The position numbers and the translations under genes were made by a program. A DNA stretch of 20,300 nucleotides from DATKDU01 sp035512595 (GTDB lineage: Bacteria; Planctomycetota; Planctomycetia; Pirellulales; Pirellulaceae): positions 1-20,300 of the forward strand of contig DATKDU010000480.1 of assembly GCA_035512595.1 (NCBI GenBank), given 5' to 3'. This document shows, piece by piece, positions 14,955 through 20,300 of the stretch; position 1 is the stretch's first letter; each line of letters begins with the position of its first letter. The notes under the pieces were generated by a model. The model saw nothing but the letters and a program-made list of their open reading frames with translations, searched no databases and was not told the DNA's origin.

Positions 14955-15611
14955 CTACCTCTTGTTGAGCCGGCGGACCATGCTCACCAGCCGCACGGCG
15001 ATCGTTTGCAGGCAGCCCGCCACGATCACCAGGTGCGTCAGGTCGAGGATCGTCAAAGGCCAAGATTCGGCCAGGCGCCACCACCACAGGTCGGCCAGCA
15101 GGATCCAGGTGCCCAGATGCAGCGTCACCATCCGCCAGGGCTTCGACATAATGCCGCCGAATTCACGTTGTCCGGCGATGGCCTGTCCGAGAGTTCCCAC
15201 GTAGGCGGTCAACAGGGCCATGATCGCCGCCCAATAACCGATCAGCGGATGGCAGAGACCGCTGTGAGCGGCACCGACGAAAATCAGCACGTCAGAAATG
15301 CGGTCTGGCAGATCGTTAAACAGTTCGCCGAGGGAACTTGCCTGCCGGCCGGCGATGGCGATCATACCGTCGAGCATGTTGAGCCACAGCCGCAGATAGC
15401 AGAACAGGGCGGCCGGGATCAACAGCCAGGGAGCGTTCCCGGATTGCCAGAAGCAGACCGCGGCCAGCGAGGCAGCAGCAATGGAACTTAGCGACACCGC
15501 ATTCGCATGGATCCCCGCGCGGAGGCACAGTCGCACGGCGCGATCGGCCGTACGGCGGAAGAGATCCGCAATCGGACGGCGCGATGTGGGCTGATACGGC
15601 GGTGACGACAT
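14955..15611 (-). CDS. ynbA: CDP-alcohol phosphatidyltransferase, YnbA-like
   Basis: A 218-aa membrane protein with about six hydrophobic segments that should transfer a phosphatidyl group from CDP-diacylglycerol (made by the next gene) to an alcohol acceptor. The family motif D-x2-DG-x2-AR-x8-G-x3-D-x3-D appears in altered form: Asn78, Asp81-Gly82, Ala85, Ile86 in place of Arg, Gly95, Asn99 and Asp103. As I recall it, E. coli YnbA also has Asn at the first and third Asp positions, which supports the assignment; the loss of Arg is specific here. The acceptor cannot be predicted. It starts 12 bases after the NTF2-like gene and is followed by the cdsA-like gene after five bases. No Shine-Dalgarno is evident at its start. 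Confidence 0.85.
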   Translation of the reverse strand: MSSPPYQPTSRRPIADLFRRTADRAVRLCLRAGIHANAVSLSSIAAASLAAVCFWQSGNAPWLLIPAALFCYLRLWLNMLDGMIAIAGRQASSLGELFNDLPDRISDVLIFVGAAHSGLCHPLIGYWAAIMALLTAYVGTLGQAIAGQREFGGIMSKPWRMVTLHLGTWILLADLWWWRLAESWPLTILDLTHLVIVAGCLQTIAVRLVSMVRRLNKR

Positions 15612-15623
15612 GACGGTGGAGTC

Positions 15624-16259
15624 TCAAGAGTCCGCGGAGGGCTTCGGCGCCGCAGAACGGGTGGAGCGCCGGCGACCCAAAAGGTACGCCACCAGGCCAC
15701 CCAGCACCAATCCGCCTGCTGCCGCCGCCAGGCCAACCTGGATCAGCTTCTGTTTGACCCCAGCGACGAGCATCGGGTTGCCGAAGGGATCAAGCGAGCT
15801 GTGCGCGCGCACGATCTTCCACTCGCCATCCACCTTACGCAGCACGGCAGTCCAGTGCGAGGAAAACTTATATTCATTCCCGGCTGCGGAAACGAGCACG
15901 TTCTCGGAATCGCCATGGGCGACGGCCATGTCGCCGTAAATCTCGCTCCGCTCCGGCAGCAAGGTGACTTTGTACGATCCGCTTCCCACCGTCTCGTCGC
16001 GGGTCTGTTGCCAGCGGGCCTTGAACTTCTCGAAATCGAAGAACTCCCGGTCGGTATAGGTCACTACTGAGAACGGCTCGTGCAAATGGGGCTTGAGCAG
16101 GTCGAGCTGGTTTTCGCTGGCCGCTTTTTCAAACAGCGCTTTAAGCTCGCGCAACGCCTGGTGGTCGGCGTCATCGTCTTGTTGAGCAGTGCCGCTGCGC
16201 GCCAGCGTGCTTGCCAGTAGCGCAGCCAGTAGGAACCCCGCAGATTTGGCTCGAGACAT
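15624..16259 (-). CDS. Exported NTF2/SnoaL-like (DUF4440-type) protein with C-terminal anchor
   Basis: A 211-aa protein. The ATG with AAGGGA eight bases upstream gives a signal peptide (MSRAKSAGFLLAALLASTLA to about 25, GTAQ). Residues 32-158 look like a cone-shaped NTF2-like domain of the DUF4440/SnoaL type: ALRELKALFEKAASENQLDLL at the start, then YGDMAVAHGDSENV, SSHWTAVLRKVDGEWKIVRAH at the end. Residues 174-194 are a transmembrane helix followed by a basic Arg-rich tail, so the domain would face the periplasm with the tail in the cytoplasm. It is the first gene of the lipid cluster, 12 bases before the phosphatidyltransferase gene. It may bind a lipid or partner, but this is inference. 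A longer frame upstream to 16433 lacks support. The 149-base gap before it should hold the cluster promoter. Confidence 0.75.
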   Translation of the reverse strand: MSRAKSAGFLLAALLASTLARSGTAQQDDDADHQALRELKALFEKAASENQLDLLKPHLHEPFSVVTYTDREFFDFEKFKARWQQTRDETVGSGSYKVTLLPERSEIYGDMAVAHGDSENVLVSAAGNEYKFSSHWTAVLRKVDGEWKIVRAHSSLDPFGNPMLVAGVKQKLIQVGLAAAAGGLVLGGLVAYLLGRRRSTRSAAPKPSADS

Positions 16260-16408
16260 GAGGCCGTCCCTTCTTCGATGGGCAGACCGTCGGCATTTCA
16301 GCCTCTCCTCGACGATTGGAGGAGGCGGCCGAGGCACTGCCCAGGCAGCCAAGAACTCTAACAGGCCGCAGCCCCGCGAACAATCGTTGAAGCACGCCAG
16401 CCATTGGC

Positions 16409-17281
16409 CTATGCAGCGCCTGCCACGAGCCACACATTATCACTCGTCGGCATTCGATCGGCCCAGTTGCAGCGCATGACCGTCAGCCCCGCCGCGGTCA
16501 CAATCTGCCGCAGGCTCTCGGGCGTGAAGTAGTTGACGTGGTCGGGGAAGCGAAAGCCGGGCCAGACGCTTCCAAGGAGCCGGCGGCTGTAGCAGGCGAA
16601 ATTGGGAACCTTGATCACGACCACGCCGCCGGGGACCAGAACCCGCGCGGCCTGCCGCAGGACGGACAAGGGTTGATTCTCGTGCTCCAGGTACGAGTGC
16701 ATCAGAATGCCGCCGATGGTTGCGTCTCCCAGCGACTCAAGCCCCGTCAGGCCATCGGCGTGGATCATTTCGCCGCCGCGCGATTCGACAAACGGCCGTG
16801 CCCGCGACGCCGCCCTGGCGTCGATTTCAATTCCGCAGGGAATGAGCCGCGATGGCAGACGCCTGAGCATCTGGCCGTTGCCGCAGCCCACCTCCAGGAC
16901 CCGGCCGGAGGGGACGTACCGATCCAGAAGCCGGGCCGCCTTTTTTCGCGGCCAGATGGACCGCACCCATTTCTGGGCGGCCCGCAGCGGCTGCCCAGCA
17001 ACGTCCCGCCAGGAACCGTCGCGGCGAAAGTCGCGCTCCGCCAGCCGGCTTTTGGTCCAGGCATGGTTGACGCTCAGTTCTTCATAGCGGAGGGCGTTTT
17101 CCAGGTAGACGAAGCGGCACTGGCCGCAGGCTTTCAGCCGCCACGTGCCACGGCTGAGAGGGAGCGGCAATTGCCGATGGTTGTCGGTGCTGCAGAGGGG
17201 GCACAGACGCTCCAGGCAGCGGGCGTCGTCGGCCACGCCAGCGATGAGTGTGGAAGGGGGGGTGACGGCGGCAAGGGACAT
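16409..17281 (-). CDS. Class I SAM methyltransferase with N-terminal zinc ribbon
   Basis: A 290-aa cytoplasmic enzyme. Cys27 and Cys30 (CPLC) with Cys52 and Cys55 (CGQC) make a zinc-ribbon-like module, often found in methyltransferases acting on sugars or natural products. Motif I is VLEVGCGNGQML (128-139); IEIDAR follows as the acidic motif, then ILMHSYLEHENQP and GGVVVIKVPN, as in Methyltransf_23/Methyltransf_11 proteins. FPDHVNYFTPESL is typical of this group. GAGG lies seven bases before the ATG. It lies upstream of the lipid cluster on the same strand, 149 bases away, so membership is possible but not shown. It is divergent from the phosphoglycerate mutase gene. Confidence 0.85.
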   Translation of the reverse strand: MSLAAVTPPSTLIAGVADDARCLERLCPLCSTDNHRQLPLPLSRGTWRLKACGQCRFVYLENALRYEELSVNHAWTKSRLAERDFRRDGSWRDVAGQPLRAAQKWVRSIWPRKKAARLLDRYVPSGRVLEVGCGNGQMLRRLPSRLIPCGIEIDARAASRARPFVESRGGEMIHADGLTGLESLGDATIGGILMHSYLEHENQPLSVLRQAARVLVPGGVVVIKVPNFACYSRRLLGSVWPGFRFPDHVNYFTPESLRQIVTAAGLTVMRCNWADRMPTSDNVWLVAGAA

Positions 17282-17432
17282 GACGGCCTCGTGAGGCAGA
17301 GACAGAATGTGGCGGCGGGAGGGTAGCGGGAGATGCGAAGAGGGTCAAGGCAACCGGGGCAGCTTGGGTAGTCCGGGGCGGCAACCGCCTTGTGAAGAGA
17401 GCGGTTTGTGATAGGAATTGGGATGCACCTCC

Positions 17433-17487
17433 GTAGGACGGCCCTTGCGGGCCATCGCTCCCAGACGGCCCGCAAGGGCCGTCCTAC
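17433..17487. repeat. GTAG-bounded inverted repeat, BIME-like element F
   Basis: Arms 17433-17456 and 17464-17487 are 24-base inverted copies with one mismatch and a 7-base spacer. The left arm begins GTAGGACGGCCC and the right ends GGGCCGTCCTAC. It is nearly identical in sequence and geometry to element C 13 kb away; the core centre is TTGC rather than TTCC. The closing CTAC is followed at once by the AAAGGA ribosome binding site of the phosphoglycerate mutase gene. Confidence 0.87.
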
Positions 17488-17499
17488 AAAGGAAATGAC

Positions 17500-18705
17500 A
17501 TGGACCTCCACGCCCTAACCCGCGAGCTGAACGTCAAGAACGACTCGAAGATCGTCATGCTCGTCGCGGACGGACTCGGGGGACTGCCGCTGTCCCCCGG
17601 CGACAAGACGGAGCTGGAAACGGCCAACCGGCCCAACCTTAACGCCCTGGCGGCAGTGGGCGTACAAGGCGGCAGCATTCCGGTCGCTCCGGGCATCGCT
17701 CCGGGAAGCGGGCCGGGGCATCTTGGTCTGTTTGGCTACGATCCGATTCAGTACGTCATTGGCCGCGGGGCGCTGGAAGCCACCGGCATTGGTTTTGAAT
17801 TGCAACCTGGCGACGTGGCTGCCCGCGGAAATTTCTGTACGCTTGATGCGGCCGGAGAGATCAGCGACCGGCGAGCGGGACGCATTCCGAGCGAAGAGAG
17901 CGCGCCCCTGGCCGTGCGAATGCGTCAAGTGAAGGTTCCGGGAGTAGAGATGTTCGTCGAGCCGGTCAAGGAACATCGGTTCGTCGTCGTCTTCCGCGGC
18001 AGCGGCTTGGCAGGACACGTCAAGGACACCGATCCGCAGAAGACGGGGGTTGCACCGCTGACTGCCGAGGCGGTCGATGCGGCGAGTAAGAGGACGGCGG
18101 AGGTTGCCAATGAGTTCATCGCCCAGGCGACGAAGCTCTTGGCCGGCGAGAAGAAGGCCAACGGCCTGACGCTCCGCGGCTTTGCGGAGCGCCCCCATTT
18201 GCCGACGTATGAAGAGGTATACGGCCTCAAGGCGGCGGCGATTGCAGTCTATCCGATGTACAAGGGGCTGGCGCGGCTGGTGGGGATGGACATCGTCGGC
18301 CAGGCACAATCGCTCGCGGAGCAGATGCAGGTGCTGGAGCAGATCTGGGCGAAGTACGATTTCTTCTTCATTCACTTCAAGTACACCGACAGTACCGGCG
18401 AGGATGGCAACTTTGACGCCAAGGTGAAGAAGATCGAGGAGTTGGATGCGGCAATCCCGCGGATCACGGCGCTCAAGCCCAAAGTGTTGATCGTCACCGG
18501 CGATCACAGCACGCCGAGCTACTTGAGGAGCCATTCGTGGCATCCAGTACCGACGCTGCTGGTGTCCGACTGCTGCCGGCCTGACGGGCACACGACGTTT
18601 GGCGAGAACACATGCGTTCGCGGCGGCCTGGGGCAGTTCGAGGCCAAGTACCTGATGGCCCTGGCGCTCTCCAATGCCGGGCGGATGACGAAGTACGGGG
18701 CGTGA
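17500..18705 (+). CDS. apgM: Cofactor-independent phosphoglycerate mutase, archaeal (ApgM) type
   Basis: Interconverts 3-phosphoglycerate and 2-phosphoglycerate in glycolysis; a cytoplasmic metalloenzyme of the alkaline phosphatase superfamily. Length is 401 aa, as usual for the archaeal-type family. Visible residues: Asp24 in LVADGLGGLP, the phosphorylated Ser70 in APGSGPGHLGLFGYDP, then GRGALEATGIG, ARGNFCTLD, HFKYTDSTGEDGNFDAK, VTGDHSTPS and HSWHPVP, which supply the metal-binding Asp and His residues. AAAGGA lies seven bases before the ATG, directly after element F, so the leader hairpin could influence translation. It is a single gene, convergent with the small Cys-rich protein gene. Confidence 0.95.
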   Translation: MDLHALTRELNVKNDSKIVMLVADGLGGLPLSPGDKTELETANRPNLNALAAVGVQGGSIPVAPGIAPGSGPGHLGLFGYDPIQYVIGRGALEATGIGFELQPGDVAARGNFCTLDAAGEISDRRAGRIPSEESAPLAVRMRQVKVPGVEMFVEPVKEHRFVVVFRGSGLAGHVKDTDPQKTGVAPLTAEAVDAASKRTAEVANEFIAQATKLLAGEKKANGLTLRGFAERPHLPTYEEVYGLKAAAIAVYPMYKGLARLVGMDIVGQAQSLAEQMQVLEQIWAKYDFFFIHFKYTDSTGEDGNFDAKVKKIEELDAAIPRITALKPKVLIVTGDHSTPSYLRSHSWHPVPTLLVSDCCRPDGHTTFGENTCVRGGLGQFEAKYLMALALSNAGRMTKYGA

Positions 18706-18737
18706 TGAGTAGTAGGCACACTCCATGGGCCCACGGA

Positions 18738-18983
18738 TCACTTGCGTACGCTCAATTCAGTTCCGCACCAGGGGCAGAAGCGAATCTTAACGTAGGATGA
18801 CCCACCATCATGGACGATTAGCCCGTAGACATTCCGATCTGAAGAGAAATGAATCAGGCTGTCGGGGCATTCGAATTGGTCACGACATTGGTCGCAGGAG
18901 AATCTAACAGCATCAGCCATTCGTTCGCAGCAATGCACGTCCATCTCGGCATTGTATCGGATGATGGATTCCAACGCAGTCAT
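18738..18983 (-). CDS. Small Cys-rich protein, DUF6980-like
   Basis: An 81-aa cytoplasmic protein with likely metal-binding cysteines: HCCERM (18-23), SCDQC (29-33), ECPDSLIHF (38-46), NVYGLIVHDGGSSYVKIRF (51-69) and CPWCGTEL (70-77). The order CCExM, CPDxLI, YGxxxHDGGSS and CPWCGxxL matches, from memory, the small family DUF6980, whose function is unknown. AGGA precedes the ATG at 18983 with a suitable gap; an internal Met14 is another possible start and is nearer the usual family N-terminus. It is convergent with apgM (32 bases between stops) and divergent from the secreted protein gene. An open plus-strand frame covers it but is only the upstream extension of the next gene. Confidence 0.78.
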   Translation of the reverse strand: MTALESIIRYNAEMDVHCCERMADAVRFSCDQCRDQFECPDSLIHFSSDRNVYGLIVHDGGSSYVKIRFCPWCGTELSVRK

Positions 18984-19028
18984 CCATTATCCTGTCGGGA
19001 CACCGATTCGCAGCACTTGAGGTGTCCC

Positions 19029-19685
19029 ATGATCTCGCATCGTGCTTGTGGCAGCGTTGCTCTCGTCGGCTCGCTCTTCTTGCTCGGCACTTGGACGTCA
19101 GATGCCCTCGCCCAGCCCCGCCGCGTCAAAACCAGGGGGCAAGTCGTTTCCGTCGTCCGCGATGTAGTCACGCTCGTGGATGAAGGCAAAAACCGTCATC
19201 AGGTCCGCCCCAAGGCGGACACCGGCCAGGTCGAGATCAGCGGCCCTTGGGAAGCCGCGAAGCTTCAGCCCGGAATGATCATCCGGCTCAACGGCGTCGT
19301 CAAATCCAACGAGATCGAGGACCAGGTGACGGAGTTGGTGGTTCACTCGCCGCTCGACCAATATCAGCTCGGCATTGCCCAGGACATCGACGATCAGCCG
19401 GCGACAATCCTCGGCCAGTTCGTCCGCATCAAGGACGGCAGGCTCACCGTCTCCCTCGGCAAGCGGCGGATCAACGCCAGACTCGCCAAGGACGCCACGA
19501 TCACTGTCGAGAGCAAGGACCTGGCGTTCGTCAAACCGGGGGACGCAATCGAGATCGACTCCTACACGACCAACAGCGGCATTCTCTCCGGCCGCACGAT
19601 CAAGGTGACGATCCAGCCGGTGAAGTCGTTGGGCAACAAGTCAAAGGGCAAGAACGGGCAGACCGCCCGCCCGCCCGATCGATAG
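19029..19685 (+). CDS. Secreted protein of unknown function
   Basis: A 218-aa exported protein that I do not recognise. GAGG six bases before the ATG and a good signal peptide (MISHRACGSVALVGSLFLLG to about residue 29, DALAQ-PRRV) fix the start; the open frame continues upstream to 18849 but without support. The mature part is beta-rich, with repeated short turns: RGQVVSVVRDVVTLVDEG, KLQPGMIIRLNGVVKS, GQFVRIKDGRLTVSLGKRR, FVKPGDAIEIDSY. Two similar halves (GQxVxVxRDxVTLVxxGKxR and GQFVRIKDGRLTVSLGKRR) suggest a duplicated small beta-barrel, OB- or DUF5666-like. The C-terminus is a Lys/Arg-rich tail. A repeat hairpin follows it. Confidence 0.72.
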   Translation: MISHRACGSVALVGSLFLLGTWTSDALAQPRRVKTRGQVVSVVRDVVTLVDEGKNRHQVRPKADTGQVEISGPWEAAKLQPGMIIRLNGVVKSNEIEDQVTELVVHSPLDQYQLGIAQDIDDQPATILGQFVRIKDGRLTVSLGKRRINARLAKDATITVESKDLAFVKPGDAIEIDSYTTNSGILSGRTIKVTIQPVKSLGNKSKGKNGQTARPPDR

Positions 19686-19694
19686 TCGGCTGAC

Positions 19695-19760
19695 CGACAG
19701 GAAAATGAGCGACAGGAAGGTGATTGCCTGCGGCCATTTTCCTGTCCTTGATCTTCCTGT
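19695..19760. repeat. GACAGGAA-repeat hairpin
   Basis: GACAGGAAAATG (19695-19706) and GACAGGAAGG (19710-19719) are tandem 15-base units. The inverted forms CATTTTCCTGTC (19734-19745) and CTTCCTGTC (19752-19760) follow. The four copies of GACAGGAA-A/G-AT allow more than one stem, the longest being 12 base pairs between the first and third. It lies nine bases after the stop of the secreted protein gene, so it could act as a terminator, though no T-run follows. The sequence is unrelated to the GTAG elements. Confidence 0.7.
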
Positions 19761-19857
19761 CTTGTCCCCCTTGCCGAGTGGCCCTGTCGGCAATGCCCGA
19801 GTAGACTCACAACAGTTGCCCTTTGACCTGATCGACTTACTGTGAAGGATTTCCGAG

Positions 19858-20300
19858 ATGCACTTGTCGAAGCTGGGACTAGTTGTCGTACTGGCGGCGC
19901 TCACCCTCACGACCGAGACTCCCGCCCAATCCGTGGACGAAACCCCCATCCCCGTCAAGCTCGTTCGTGCGTTTCCGAACCTCCGCATCCGCCGGCCGAC
20001 GGTGATCACCCACGCCCCCGATGGCAGCGACCGGATCTTCGTCGTCACCCAGCAGGGGGTGATCAGCGTCTTCCCGAACGATCAGAAGGTCGAGGAAGCC
20101 AAGGTCTTCCTCGATATCGAAAATAAGGTCGTCTACAACGACAAGCAGAACGAAGAGGGGATGCTGGGGCTGGCGTTCCATCCCCAGTTCAAGGAGAACG
20201 GCCAGTTCTTCGTCTACTACACGCAGAAGGAAGGGCCGCCCCACACGTCGGTCGTCTCGCGGTTCCGCGTCAGCCAGGACGATCCCAACAAGGCCGACCC
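19858..20300 (+). CDS. Glucose/sorbosone dehydrogenase-like protein, N-terminal part
   Basis: The first 147 codons of an exported PQQ-dependent sugar dehydrogenase-like beta-propeller (GSDH family), cut by the right edge. AAGGA eight bases before the ATG supports the start. The signal peptide ends near residue 24 (TETPAQS). Conserved strings are LRIRRPTVITHAPDGSDRIF, VVTQQGVISVF, then the family hallmark NEEGMLGLAFHPQF (98-111) and FFVYYTQKEG. In planctomycetes such proteins often carry further domains such as c-type cytochrome, which cannot be seen here. PQQ binding and substrate cannot be judged from this portion. Confidence 0.88.
   Translation, partial: MHLSKLGLVVVLAALTLTTETPAQSVDETPIPVKLVRAFPNLRIRRPTVITHAPDGSDRIFVVTQQGVISVFPNDQKVEEAKVFLDIENKVVYNDKQNEEGMLGLAFHPQFKENGQFFVYYTQKEGPPHTSVVSRFRVSQDDPNKAD

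Noticed and set aside
17515..18741. 408-codon minus-strand open frame
   Set aside because: It is antisense to apgM, which has all catalytic motifs; the antisense translation is low-complexity Arg/Leu/His-rich.
1..20300. CRISPR array, phage or integrative element, toxin-antitoxin or anti-phage defence system
   Set aside because: No regularly spaced repeats, integrase, portal, nuclease-plus-partner or toxin-like gene pairs were seen.

Overview
The window is GC-rich and looks like chromosomal DNA of a planctomycete, most likely near the Pirellulales. The reasons are a DUF1559 prepilin-like protein with its small lipoprotein partner, a secreted PQQ-type beta-propeller starting its mature part with DWPHWRG, a long DUF11-repeat lipoprotein, and many short palindromic repeats between genes. 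No tRNA, rRNA, CRISPR array, integrase or complete insertion sequence was seen.

Layout. 1-383 (-): a cut-off gene of an unnamed family. 443-1501 (-): secreted SMP-30/gluconolactonase-like propeller. 1939-2751 (+): glucosamine-6-phosphate deaminase (nagB). 2831-3775 (+): rhomboid protease. 3762-4136 (-): stand-alone LigD-type phosphoesterase domain. 4204-6858 (-): large DUF11-repeat surface protein. 7098-7676 (-): TerB-like protein. 7884-9185 (+): PQQ-like propeller. 9391-9819 and 9915-11096 (+): lipoprotein and DUF1559 pair, followed at 11097-11237 by a copy of the 3' end of the PQQ-like gene. 11234-16259 (-): a five-gene cluster. 16409-17281 (-): zinc-ribbon methyltransferase. 17500-18705 (+): archaeal-type phosphoglycerate mutase. 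18738-18983 (-): small Cys-rich DUF6980-like protein. 19029-19685 (+): secreted unknown. 19858-end (+): glucose/sorbosone dehydrogenase-like protein, cut by the window edge.

The most coherent functional unit is the minus-strand cluster 16259 -> 11234. It encodes an NTF2-like secreted or membrane-anchored protein, a CDP-alcohol phosphatidyltransferase, a phosphatidate cytidylyltransferase, a fused alpha/beta-hydrolase-methyltransferase and a second methyltransferase. The three middle genes match the order and domain make-up of E. coli ynbA-ynbB-ynbC. An O-methyltransferase-type gene stands where E. coli has ynbD. I infer a dedicated (phospho)lipid synthesis or modification pathway with unknown product.

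The most interesting non-coding feature is a set of six GTAG...CTAC-bounded inverted-repeat elements between genes (1580, 2748, 4146, 7029, 7754, 17433). They have the architecture of REP/BIME elements mobilised by RAYT transposases in other bacteria. Several have their GTAG foot fused to a gene's TAG stop codon, and two lie in the 5' leader just ahead of a start codon. A separate GACAGGAA-type repeat hairpin lies at 19695-19760. Starts were chosen by Shine-Dalgarno sites, signal peptides and family fit, and often differ from the longest open frame.
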